From Nemophila menziesii (lineage: Eukaryota; Streptophyta; Magnoliopsida; Boraginales; Hydrophyllaceae): a stretch of DNA of 64,000 nt. The stretch is taken from assembly GCA_029959085.1 (NCBI GenBank), contig JARWIR010000018.1, positions 22,505,001-22,569,000 on the forward strand. Reading direction: 5' to 3'. The notes below the pieces were generated by a model, which searched no databases, was not told where the DNA came from, and worked only from the letters and a program-made list of their open reading frames with translations. This document shows positions 36,346 through 47,450 of the stretch, in pieces. The first letter of the stretch is position 1. Each line of letters opens with the position of its first letter. A program made the translations under genes and the position numbers.

Positions 36346-37277
36346 AACCCCTTTTTATTTTATTTTTCTAGAATTAAGTTTTTATTTTTATTTTTTTCCT
36401 TCACAGTTTGAGTTTTTGAATATCCAGTAAGATAAATTAATATAAAAATTATATTTAGTTGCAGTGCCAAATTATATATTATATATTTAGTAAATTTATT
36501 TAATTTTTATCTATTGATAAATGGATGACCTTATTTTGATAATAGGTGTTTACTAAAATCTTGAATACCAACACTATTTTACTTTGTAAGTTTGGTAACA
36601 TACTAAATAAGAAAATAGTTAAACAAATGAGTTCCATATTTGTATTTATATAGATGAACACGAATTGTTACAATATTCAATTTTTTTAATATGTTTGAAG
36701 ATCTTTCTAGTATCATTGTTTTCATTAATAATAATTATTAAATAATATGTATAGGTGTGTGTCAACGTTATTTCGTATACGACCTTTGCTGCTAACTTGC
36801 ATTCTCCGTATGGATTTAACACGCGTTGTACACATGTTTATAACACTCGGTTTTAATAAAGAAAAAACGTCCTCACAAATTTATTGGAATACATTTATAT
36901 TTTTTAGGTAAAAGTAACCCCTAGTTTGTAAATGATCGATGTCATGACCAATGCATTATGTGGACGACCAAAAATTCTCAAGAATATAAGGCATGGTTGG
37001 TCATAACCGACTAAACAGTAAAATCAACCTCGGTTCTAACTGAACCTACAGTGATTGAGTCTCATTGGAAGGATAAAATATTGTTAGGACAACGACTGCA
37101 AATTGTTATGGCAGGATCAAGAAGACAATTTCAAATAAAGATAGAAAGATAACACTAAATATCTTAAACTTGGTCCGACCAATACAAGGATTTTAAGTCT
37201 ACAACAAGCCACCAACGCAGGAATTCAGCAAGGTCTTGACTCTTAATAAAAGTCCTCTTTGGTTAGGTATCATTTCT

Positions 37278-37370
<93 letters not shown>
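37278..37370. repeat. (CA)n(TA)n microsatellite
   Basis: (CA)8 followed by about 38 TA dinucleotides at the E-C junction. It corresponds to the GT/GC tract at 14,960-14,985. Confidence 0.95.
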
Positions 37371-37374
<4 letters not shown>

Positions 37375-37499
37375 ACAAAGATACTCATTCTATACATTAC
37401 ACAGTTAAGCAAACATATTTCATACCTTCCTTCCTATAAGACTCAATACAATAAATCCATAAGATGATGCTTGTAAGGCAATAAAATTGAGAGTTCGAA

Positions 37500-37986
37500 T
37501 ACAATTACCTCCTTCCATGGTAGTAGAGAAAGGACAAGCAAAAGAAACAATCCCCATCCTAAAAGAGGTGGTTGAAGAAACAGTTTAAAATAAAATTGAA
37601 GAGGTAACTAAAATTCAATGAGTGTTAATATAGTGAATGCACTAGAAAAGAAGAAAGACCTAGTGGTAAACAAAACACGTCCTCCACCACCATTCCCATC
37701 ACGTGTCAATAATATGAACAATGAGCAAGAATTCGAGAAGTTCTTGGACATGGTGAGTAAGTTAGACATCAACATACCGTTTGTAGAAGCTATCAAAGTC
37801 TGCTAGTTGCTTACATCTCGCATAGATAATCTTAGTATACGAGCAATTCTAAAAGCTATCAAAGTGTGCTAGCTGCTTACGTCAACATACCAATGCTGAA
37901 AGATTCTGGAAGTTTCACGATTCCTATTTCCATTGGCAAAGGATAGACCGGTAAAGCTTTTGTGTGACTTATGAGTGAGTACAAAT
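37500..37986 (+). pseudogene. Athila-like pol fragment, unit C copy, left part
   Basis: Begins with the shared boundary (GACAAGCAAAAGAAACAATCCCC, about 37,532) and reads KKDLVVNKTRPPPPFPSRVN at about 37,650-37,705. It continues to the protease region, where the same TGA stop occurs in the DLGAS motif (about 37,969). A stretch at about 37,800-37,890 replaces about 100 bp seen in B with filler sequence. Interrupted at 37,987-38,003 by a LINE; continues at 43,516. Confidence 0.8.
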
Positions 37987-38499
37987 CTCATGCCAAAGTC
38001 TTTTTTTTTGGGTCAGCAAGCAAGCTATTATATTAGATCAAAACATATCAACTACATCATTAGACTGGCCCAAGACTAAAGCCCAATCACCCTTGAAAAA
38101 AACTATTGGGTCTATAACCCGCATACATTATGGCCCATTACATCAAAAAACCTAACACATATTCAAGAAAGCCCTATTACACCAAACGACATTCAATTAC
38201 TCATATCGGAACCCTAACTCATACAATTACTCTCTCCACCTCAAAGCTGCGACCTTTATCTCTTCTTCATAAAAAGCTTTGATCTTTCTAAAGATTATCA
38301 GCTATTGCCCAAGAAATTGTTCAAAAAATTGTATCTTCATCAGCTACTATTTTTTGGAAGACTCGATTATTACTCTCAAATCCAAATATGATACACCGTT
38401 GCGGCTATCATTAATTTGGCTATCTCATTCTTCAAAGTTTTTCCCACTGTATTCTTCAAATACTAATCAATTAGTCCCTACCACGAATTCTGCTAGCTG

Positions 38500-41135
38500 C
38501 TTACATCTCGCATAGATTATCTTAGTATACGAGAAATTCTAGAATAGGTGATCTCTATCTTCACTAGCCATATTACAGAACTCACACAAAGGATTCGTTA
38601 GTACTCCACATGTAAGTAATCTCTGCTTCGTTGATAACCAATTTAAAATTGTTAGCCACAACATGAACTTTAATTTTGGAATGTTTTTTGATTTCCAGAT
38701 AAGTTTGTCCCAGTTAATGTGTGGTCCATTCTCTCTCAGATGCTCATAGATATCTCTAGTAACAAAACTACCTTTTTTGGTCACCAAACAAATGAGCTTG
38801 TCCCGGGGTTTCGAAGTTGTTATGTATTGGTGTATTTGTTCATGAATCTAAACATTGGTTGCCATTTCCAACTTCCATCATGAATGAATATTCACACTTT
38901 ACTTCTTGTATAATACCCAGAAGCCAGGTTGCTCTCTTGAATTTCATTTACTCTTTTTTTGTTTGGTCGCTAGTAATCCCACCAGGGTGTCGTGTCCTTA
39001 CCATCACCTATCTTGTAAAGAAGATTTTTGGCCAAATTTCAGACTTTTAAAATTTTCGTCCAACCCTAGGATAAATCTTGCTGAACTTGAATTTCCCAAA
39101 TTGATTAATTTTTTAGAAGGTTTGTTTGAACCCATTGAGACCACAAGGTATCTCTGGGTATACTACAATTCCATAATTGCTTCAAAGTGGCCACTTGATT
39201 TTGAATTAAAATATCTTTCACATCCAAACCTCCCTCTCAGAATGGTTTACTTATGTTGTCCCTGGAGATTTTTGCCCCACCATCATATTTATTGTTACCT
39301 TTCCAAAGATATTCCATCATTTTATTGTTAAGCTCTTTTGTCACCTTTTTTGGTAAAGTGAAAACACTACACCAATAACTAGCTATGGTACCCAACACTC
39401 CTTTGATCATCTATAATCTCCCAACATAAGATAAGTGCTTGATACTCCACTAATCTATTCTGTTGGTCATCTTTTCAAGGAGAGGTTTACAATCAATGTG
39501 GCTAAAGATGCCAGTAATAAGAGGTGCCCCAGGTACTTAACTGGGAGGCATCCTTCTGGTATCTATAATACATTATTGACTTCCCTCCTTAAATTGTACG
39601 AGAAACCCCCATAATAGATGTTAATCTTGCTGTAACTTAATCGTGAACCTGATAATCTCTTGAATATATTGAGACCACTCTTAATAAGTAAAGCTGATTG
39701 TTCTGATGGCTTAAAGAATACAAAGAGATCATCAGCAAACATGAGATTTTTGATCTTGAGCTTTTTACACTTTTGGTACCATTGAAAGTCATACTTTTTA
39801 CCTGTGTGTTGTAAGATCTGAGTAAGTACCTCCATACAAATAACAAACAGGTATGGAGATATTGGGTCTCCCTGTCTTAGCCCTTTTGCTCCCTTAAAAA
39901 AGATCCATTAGACTCCCATTTATCATAATTTAATATGATGTGGTAGTCAGGCACATTCTGATCCATGAAATGAATTTTTCAGGGGTAATTAAAGGCCTCA
40001 AGTGTTTTCAGAATAAAGTTCCAATCAACAGGATCATATGTCGTCATTACATCCATCTTTAAAGCACATCTAGCATATATAGAACCTCTGGAATATCCTC
40101 TGAGTAGCTCAGTCTATATTTTCCAAGACAGACGTAGAGGTGCTAAGAATATATTTTATCCTATTTGTCTTTTAGGCACAAAATCTGACTGATTATAGAA
40201 AATCAAATCATTTAAAGTCCCTTTTAACCTATTGTCTAAGATTTTTGAGATGCACTTGTACAACACATTACAACATGCAATTGGCATGTAATCTTTTGTT
40301 GATTTTGGGTTATGCACCTTTGTAATTAGTGTAATATTTGTAGAATTTATCTCTTTTAGTATCTGTAAGACCCAAAATGAGCTTTTGATTGCTTCACTAA
40401 CCTCTTCTTCAATGATGTTCCAAGTTTTCTTAAAAAAACGGAGGAGAATCCATCTGGGCCCGGGCTCTTTGAGCTATCAATTGACCATAAGGCCTTTTTA
40501 ATTTCTTCTATTGTTATTGAAGAGACTAAGAATACATCTATTGTTATTGAAGAGACTAAGAATACACTATTCTCTTCTAATATGGCTTTATCTTTACATA
40601 TATCCTTGATTTGTTGAACATCATAGTCAATAGAAGTATCTCTTGAGGTACCAAGCATCTGAGTATAATGTTTGATGAACACTTGGGCAATTTGTCCCTC
40701 CTCTTCAACCAACATACCTTGATTACCTATTATATTGGAAATGTTGTTTTTTGATCTCCTGCATTTCATAAATCTATGAAAATAGGATGTATTTAAATCA
40801 CCTAGGTCAACGCATTGATCCTTGGACTTTTGTTTCATTACAGTTTCTTCTATGTTTAGAGCTTTATTTAGCCCACTTATCAGCCTGTTTTCTTCCTCAT
40901 GTATGCTCAAACTCTGGTTACCATGTAACATATTACGTTTTACAGTTTTTGGTTTATCTTGGAATATAATAATGTGATCGTTATTATTTTTGAAACAAAT
41001 ATTATTAAATTCCTTCAGTTTTGATTTCAGGTTCTTAAGCTTTCTGGTGATGCTATACATCTCAGTCCCATCTACTTTTGTTTTCCAGACCTCTGTAACA
41101 AGTGGTAAAAATTTCCCATGTTCCATCCAGATGAT
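38500..41135 (-). pseudogene. LINE reverse transcriptase and zf-RVT, decayed
   Basis: From the right: a pre-RT domain (41,126-40,600) with VDLGDLNTSYFHRFMK (normally GDxNTxFFH), then SPGPDGFSSVF at about 40,450. Motif A is obscured. The catalytic FADD is within LMFADDLFVFFKPSEQ at about 39,720-39,755. The zf-RVT portion (38,539-38,787) has KLKFMLWLTILNWLSTKQRL and CEFCNMASEDRDHLF with the C-x2-C...H arrangement. A 30-bp in-frame tandem duplication (40,507-40,536 and 40,537-40,566) duplicates ten residues, VFLVSSITI(D/E), just before the RT domain. Multiple frameshifts show it is dead. Confidence 0.85.
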
Positions 41136-41139
41136 GAAA

Positions 41140-41990
41140 ACTTAGAATTATATCCTTTTTTTCTTGTTACTTGAACACATGAGTAAGTGTTGGCTGCAAT
41201 GATCTTACAACTCTGGGTTTCTCAGTGTAAGGGCAATATTCTTAAAGATCTCCATCCATTCCTCATTTACCATAGTTTTATCTATTCGTCTTGCTCTCAT
41301 TTCATTTTTGGCTGATTTATTTGTCAAGGTAAAAAGTGGGCCATTATATGGAAGATCTAATAGATTGAGCTCTTCCATACATGTGACCATTTCTTGGGCT
41401 CCATTAGATAAATTGGTACAATTGAGTCTTTCCTCAATCTTCATAACTTTATTAAAGTCCCCCTGTAAGGCCCAAGGCATACTTTGTATATTGTTGGACC
41501 AATACTTTAGAGTTGTCCATAAATCTTCTCTTTAGTTGGGACGATTTAAATCATATACAGGATTATAAAAAAACACCATTTGAGTACCTTTATGGGTGAC
41601 TTTACAGAGCATGTCTTGATCTGTCTTGCCCACCACACTTATATCCATTATATTTTTTGTCCCAAAAGGTCCTGATTCTGCCATGTTTATCTTGAACATA
41701 ATTGCTTGCTACTTGCCACTTATTGAATTTTGACTCCTAAATACTCTTGGGTTTGACCTTGTTGACTTTTGTTTCTAAAAATCTAAAGGTTTAGACCTCA
41801 TTATTTAACACATGCCTTAAGCAATTAGTTTGCTTTAGGCTTTTATTTATCCCCCTAACATTCCAGGTAACTATCATTTAGATATTGGGGTCAAGGGGTT
41901 TTTCCTGAACCACCACCTTTTGTTCATCTACAAGCTTAGTAATTAACACCTCTAACTTCTCATTGTCTTCCTCTAGGGCTTGAAAACTTT
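41140..41990 (-). pseudogene. LINE endonuclease domain (APE-type), decayed
   Basis: The start of ORF2 on the minus strand has MIVTWNVRGINKSLKQ (about 41,825-41,875), the usual first words of the plant L1 endonuclease. The end is readable at 41,205-41,480 with WALQGDFNKV (the conserved GDFN) and then NGPLFTLTNKS and RRIDKTMVNEEW (normally TWxN...RLDRxLxNxxW). Between them are stops. The enzyme would nick target DNA to prime reverse transcription. Confidence 0.8.
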
Positions 41991-41999
41991 TAGATGTGC

Positions 42000-43296
42000 T
42001 GGATATGGAGTTTCCCTCACCATTGTGAGTTGGAGACCCATTGTTCTTCTTGTGAGATACTTGAACCCACTGATTACCCTAAGAGATAGACTGGGCCTGC
42101 ACCTCTTGCTCAATCTTCTCTCCAACTGGTTTGGAACTATTTTAATTTTCCTTCTTTTTACTTGTTGCTTTGGCCTCCATACCTATTTTACATTCCTGCA
42201 TATAGTTGTCTCATGGCCAATCTTGTTACATAAATTTACAGATAACAGGTTTCCAAGTGTATTCAACCTCTATAACATGGGTTTTACCATTCATATCAAG
42301 GTCAAAGTTATAAATAGTATCATTATGCAGATCCATTTCAACACACATTTGCAAAACTAAGCCTGGTATGTGATGTTGTGATTTCATCCATTTGGATAGG
42401 TTTACCTATGGCACGTGAAACAACACTCAAACCATCCCTACAATAATTCACCTGGTACCTTCTTGAGCTTGACCCATACAGGTAGCTTGTCAACTTTGAA
42501 TTGTTCAAATTGGGTTCCCGGTTTCCACTTTCTAAGGATGGGAGGCCTGATATTAATATGCCACAATTCACCTAACACTCTGAAACAGGCATCCTCAGAT
42601 TCTATCTTAAATACATACAATCTTTGATCAAACGTTCCTATCTTGACCTTACCAAGGTGTTTCTATTGAGTTTCCACCATGTATTTAACCATGTAGTATG
42701 GTTGAGGCTTTTCTAAATATTGTCCCACTATGCAATTTTTCCATGCTTTACATCCCTCATTAATAATTTGTTGTGATTGGATGACTAGTTAATCTACCAT
42801 TGATAATGGTTGGTGGAACATAATCAAGTTTAAGTTCCTCCTTTATGTTTCCATCAGACAAAGTAGACCATGATTTTAATGGAGACTCTCTCCTAGCAGT
42901 TTCCCTAAGCATTGATACATCCTGCAATGATGAGGCTGAATCTGAGCAGGAAGTATGCTCCTTACTTGTTTCTACTTTGTCCAGATCTGGCGATTTGAGT
43001 GATGGGAACTCTTCCATTTCATCTGGGATTTTCATTTCATACAAATTTACTCTAGATCCATGAGATTTTGGAGCTTGACTTCCATTAAAATTTCTGCTAG
43101 CAATAGATTTCGGACCATTAACCATTGTTTTTTCCTTATTATGCATATTAGAGCCAGTTGCGGACCTGTACTTGTTCCCCACTAATATGTACCCACCTGA
43201 AGGAGTGGGTATTTTATCACTCGGGTGTTTACAAACTCATCTAGGCTAACTGTTTTCTGATTTTTTTCTCTGGTTCAGTTTTTTTCGGTGGCATTT
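42000..43296 (-). pseudogene. LINE ORF1 (DUF4283 nucleic-acid-binding protein), decayed
   Basis: The first ATG on the minus strand is near 43,296 (MPPKKTEPEKK), with an early frameshift after about 14 codons; a following word reads SLDEFVNTRVIKYP. A serine- and charge-rich linker runs to about 42,760. From about 42,650 the DUF4283 domain follows: YVFKIESEDACFRVLGELW, then RKWKPGTQFEQF and LPVWVKLKKVPGELL (42,440-42,620). This matches the pattern F-x-F near the start, then W-x-P and P-x-W-V-K-L-x-x-x-P. ORF1 proteins of plant L1 elements coat the LINE RNA. Several stops and frameshifts make it non-functional. Confidence 0.8.
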
Positions 43297-43515
43297 TTCC
43301 AGACTCGTGAGGTAATCTGGAGTAGAGGAAGTATTGGGATGTCTAAGGCGAGGAGTATGGAAAGATATGGTGGATTTTTAGTTTTTTCTGAAGAATTTGA
43401 TGAAGATTCATTGTGGAGTAGAGCTTAAAAGAAAAAGAAGTGGCGGCAATAGGTTTCTATTCTAGGGTTAGAAAGAGATAAAAGCAATGTAACTAACTTT
43501 TTCTAGAGAGAGAAC

Positions 43516-44880
43516 CTCATGCCAAAGTCTTTGTTCGAGAAGCTTAACATAGGGGAAGTTGGACCTACTACTGTGGTCTTGCAAATGACGGATTGATCCT
43601 TTTCCCAACCAGTAGGTAAAATTAAAGATATTTTATTTAAAGCTCGTAGTGTATATTTCTATGTGATGTTATTATTCTTGACTACGACGCGGATAAGAAT
43701 GTATACATCATCTTTACTAGACCATTCTTAGCCATGGGGCGTACACTAATTTATGTGGAGAATGGTGAGTTGATCATGAGGATTGCTGACGGACATATTA
43801 AATTCAATGTGTTTAAGGCTATGAAGTTTCTAGATTGGAAATATGATTGTTTCCGAATAGATGTCATGAATCAAATTACACAAGAGGTATACAACTAAAG
43901 AAATTCTGATGACACCTTAAAAACAAGCTTATCACTTGAATCATATGATGAGTTTGTAGAAGATATGGCTGCTCAAAATTCTGAAGACGGATGACCAAAA
44001 GTGAAAGTTTATGAACGAATCTGTGAGATAAGCAAACTTGAACCAATTAAGAAACCATCCATAGTATTTCGTCATGTACTCGACGCGAACCCACTTCCAT
44101 CCTATTTTCGGTATGTCTATCTAGGTATAAAAAATACTTTGCATGTTATAATTTCAGCTAACCTTTCGAGTCCTTAGGAATATAAGCTACTATGTGTGCA
44201 TAGAGCAAACAAAGAGGCAATTGGGTGGACAATATCCGATATCAAAAGGATTAGTCCTACCATTTGCCAACATAAGATCATTCTTGAGTATGAAAGTTCC
44301 GGTTCTATAAAGGGACAAAGAAGACTTATGCCTGCAATGAAGGAGGTGGATGCGGGAATTATTTTCTCGATTTCAAACAGTGAATGGGTTAGTCCAGTGC
44401 AGTGCGTTCCAAAGAAAGGAGGTATGATTACCATCTCTAATGATAATAGTAAAGTCATTCCATCAAGAACAGATGTGGGATAGGGGATAGAGAGCATGCA
44501 TGGACTACCGCAATCTCAACAAATCCACAAAGAAGGATCACTTTCCTTTACCGTTCATTGATGAGATGTTAGATAATCTTGCAGGGAGAGAGTACTACTA
44601 TTTCCTTGATTGCTATTCGGGGTATAATCAGATTTGTTTGGATTCACGTGATCAACACAAGACCACTTTCATTTGTCCTTTTGGCACATTTGTCTATAGA
44701 TGGATGACATTTGGTTTAAGCAATGCACCGGCCACGTACCAGCGGTGTATGATGGCTATATTCTGGGACATGATTGTTAAATTCTTAGAAGTTTTCATGG
44801 ATGATTTTTCAGTGTTTGGAGATAGTTTTGATAAGAGTCTGGAAAGTATTGAAAATGTACTGATGCGTGAGTACTCTTAA
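43516..44880 (+). pseudogene. Athila-like pol fragment, unit C copy, right part
   Basis: Continues from 37,986. Protease words TRPFLAMGRTLIYVENGELI-like run at about 43,720-43,790. The linker reads RLMPAMKEVDAGIIFSISNS (about 44,330-44,390). The RT block is open from 44,500 to 44,880: MDYRNLNKSTKKDHFPLPF, REYYYFLDCYSGYNQICL (motif A region), FGLSNAPATYQRCMM and the catalytic FMDDFSVFGDSF. It is the best-preserved RT of the three copies. It ends, as they do, at ENVLMREYS with a stop at 44,878. No RNase H or integrase follows, so the truncation predates the duplications. Confidence 0.88.
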
Positions 44881-45988
44881 CCACTACATAAACTATCAAC
44901 CTCCAAAATTTGTATATCTGGTGGCTGTTTGTTTAAACTTCCGCCATGCACCACCTCAAATTGGGAAACAGTTTACATCATTATAACAACATACATCCAA
45001 GTATACATGTATATAGATAGTAGAGAATGAAAATGTTTCCACTATTGGTCTTCATATATGTTTGTATGTTAATACAATTTACACTCATGTGTTATACATC
45101 AATGCTTTAAATCAACCCTTCATCAACAATCAAAAGTGCAACATATGGGTATATTTGATAATTACTGAAACACAGGGACCAATGGTGCAAAATAACCTCT
45201 AGATCGAATGATATATAAAATTAATCTTACCTGTTTCCCATTGCATTTATGACACTAGCACACCATTATGATCGTGCGTTAGACTACAAAGATATAAGAT
45301 ACGAAATTAAATTTAAAAAAAAAATTAGTTTAGTAAATGAGTATTATGAGATTTTACCTTCTATTTACGAACATAGGTTATAGTTAAACCAAATAAACAG
45401 GTTGTATGTAAGAGTTTCTTCAATTTCGTAGGAACCAAAAGTCAAAGTGTCCTTTCATCCTTTGCTCGTTATATCTTGAGAACTTATCCCAGTGTGTGGT
45501 CCCATCGACTTTCCATCCCCTCCTTCCATTCATGTCTAAAATTGCTTCAATTTAGGTTTGCTTTTCTTTTCTTTTTAGGCTTCTAACTTTAGGTTTTCTA
45601 TTCGATATGACTCATACATCTATGTGTGTCATGGGTGCTCATGAGTTGGATATTTTAGGTTACACACTTGGTCAAAACTAAAATATCCTCAACTATTAAT
45701 TATCTATAATTTAAAGAAAATCTTAACCATTATTTGACTATAATATGAACTAATCTCAACCTGTAAATTGAAACATTAACCACGTATTTTTCCATTGTAA
45801 TATAATCTAAATTAAATAACTAATTCCTTATTCTCAGTCAACCCACCTCTATCCACATATCTTTCATAAAAACTCTGTCACTTAGAAATTAATTTTCAAA
45901 TTTAACAATCATTCAACATTCTCTTATTAATGCTAGATAATCTGTCAAAAAAATATACATTGTAAACTTAATTAGAAAATATAGTGAT

Positions 45989-45993
<5 letters not shown>

Positions 45994-46061
<68 letters not shown>
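45994..46061. repeat. (TA)n microsatellite
   Basis: About 34 TA dinucleotides at the position equivalent to 23,099-23,161 in B. Confidence 0.95.
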
Positions 46062-46064
<3 letters not shown>

Positions 46065-47145
46065 CAATGAAGCATTAACCTACCAATTCTAGCAAAAAAG
46101 GTCAAATCCAAACAAATGTCTAGAATACCTTTTTTTCAAATAAATTATTCCATATAAAAAATATTTACTTTCTATTAATAAAAAACTATATAATTAAAAA
46201 AATTCCATATTACAAAAATTCTAAAACAAAAATATTTATATATTTACGATATTTCCTATTTTAACTCTAAACTCTTTCATAATTTTTGTAATTTATAAAG
46301 TTGAATCAAATCACTTTCTTTAATTGTCAAACCTGAATATACATTAAAATAATAATTAGAAATCATGGGTTTAAAATATGAATAAAATATAGTGGATTGA
46401 CGGTATAAAAATAGTCAGGGACACTGCAAAAACTGTGGGTTGATAGGGTTTACAGTAAAATATAATAGGGTGATAGTACAAAACGGTTTTTTAGAGTACT
46501 CTTCAAATTTTCATATAAACACATTTTCACATAAACCCTAACATAAAACACTTCAAAAAAAATTATAATTTCTAAGATAAAGAAAAAAATTGGACAACCA
46601 GAAACGTAAAATATTTCAAAACAAACAAAAAAACGTTGAAAAAAGATTAAACATGAAATATAAACATTAATTTTTTAGTTTTTCAATGGTAAAAATTAAT
46701 TTTTTATTGTAATCGGATTGATGATGGTGGAGAAGGGTTCCTGAGTGGCGGGAGTGGCTGGTTGTGGTGGAGATTGGTTCCCCTGTGGTGGCGACTTTCT
46801 TGTGAAGAGATGTTTCTTTTTGTCCCTTGTGTGCTAGTGCAAAGAGATATAGTTTTGGGTTTTAGGTTTTATGTTTCATTGTTTTTCAACATTTACTGTT
46901 TCTTTTTGTTTTTTGTTTTTTGTTTTTCGTTTCATTGTTTTTTGATGTTTACTTTCTCTTTTTTTTTATGTTTCATTTTTTTTTAAAATTTATATTTTTT
47001 TTATACAAGGTAATTTTTAATTCATTAATTATAATTAGGGGTAGAAATGGTAAAACATAAAAATTCAGGACCTTCTAAGGGAAAAAAACTTAACTTCATA
47101 GGAATTGGGTTTTGGATATTTGGTCTTTATAAGCTAATAACTCTC

Positions 47146-47152
<7 letters not shown>

Positions 47153-47197
<45 letters not shown>

Positions 47198-47210
47198 GTG
47201 TGTGTGTGTA
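47153..47210. repeat. (TG)n microsatellite
   Basis: About 28 TG dinucleotides with two TATG interruptions, where B has (TA)n at 24,168-24,181. Confidence 0.95.
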
Positions 47211-47450
47211 GGTAAAGACGTAGGGGAAGGGTTATGGAAATGGAAAGGAACCTGAACTAAATTAGGTTTTAATATTAGGAATGGAAAACGATATGATATA
47301 TGAATAAAAGTCATTAGAAAAAAATAATGGCTAGAATTTTGAGATGACATCATTAGAAGAACTCTTTTATCATTTCATTTTCTTAGTTTATTTATTTAAA
47401 TAAATTTTAAGTAATTAAATAATTGAATATATTATTCATATTAGTAGTAT

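Larger units (their letters stand above)
31776..37225 (-). mobile_element. Unit E: ~5.4-kb element with long terminal inverted repeats
   Basis: Reverse complement of unit D, with both ends present. The left repeat (about 31,776-32,480) and right repeat (36,480-37,220) are inverted copies of about 700 bp. The interior runs in the order of D reversed: AT-rich stretch, unknown frame (33,717-34,004), LINE RNase H piece (34,350-34,640), exon-like block (about 35,180-35,225), promoter-like block (36,195-36,330). No transposase is recognised, so mobility would depend on another element. Confidence 0.6.
37987..43532 (-). mobile_element. Full-length L1-type LINE with 17-bp target duplication
   Basis: CTCATGCCAAAGTCTTT occurs exactly at 37,987-38,003 and 43,516-43,532. 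The element is on the minus strand: 5' end at 43,515 (GGTTCTCTCTCTAGAAAAAG), 3' end at 38,004 with a short poly(A) (T run from 38,001). At about 5.5 kb, with a 5' UTR, ORF1, endonuclease, RT and zf-RVT in order, it is full length. It is older or faster decayed than the LINE at 27,229-30,451, with many stops. It splits the unit C Athila fragment but is absent from A and B, so it inserted after duplication. Confidence 0.93.
44890..47450. repeat. Unit C non-coding AT-rich middle
   Basis: Direct counterpart of 22,010-25,225 in B. It keeps the 600-bp section (46,500-47,130) shared with B and absent from A, and has only one, shortened copy of the section that is tandemly duplicated in B. A frame at 46,762-46,986 is low-complexity phenylalanine-rich and not conserved. 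Confidence 0.6.

Noticed and set aside
38906..39331. 141-aa plus-strand frame
   Set aside because: Antisense shadow of the LINE RT to zinc-finger region on the minus strand.
46762..46986. Phenylalanine-rich membrane protein
   Set aside because: Produced by TTT-rich low-complexity DNA and not open in unit B at the matching place.
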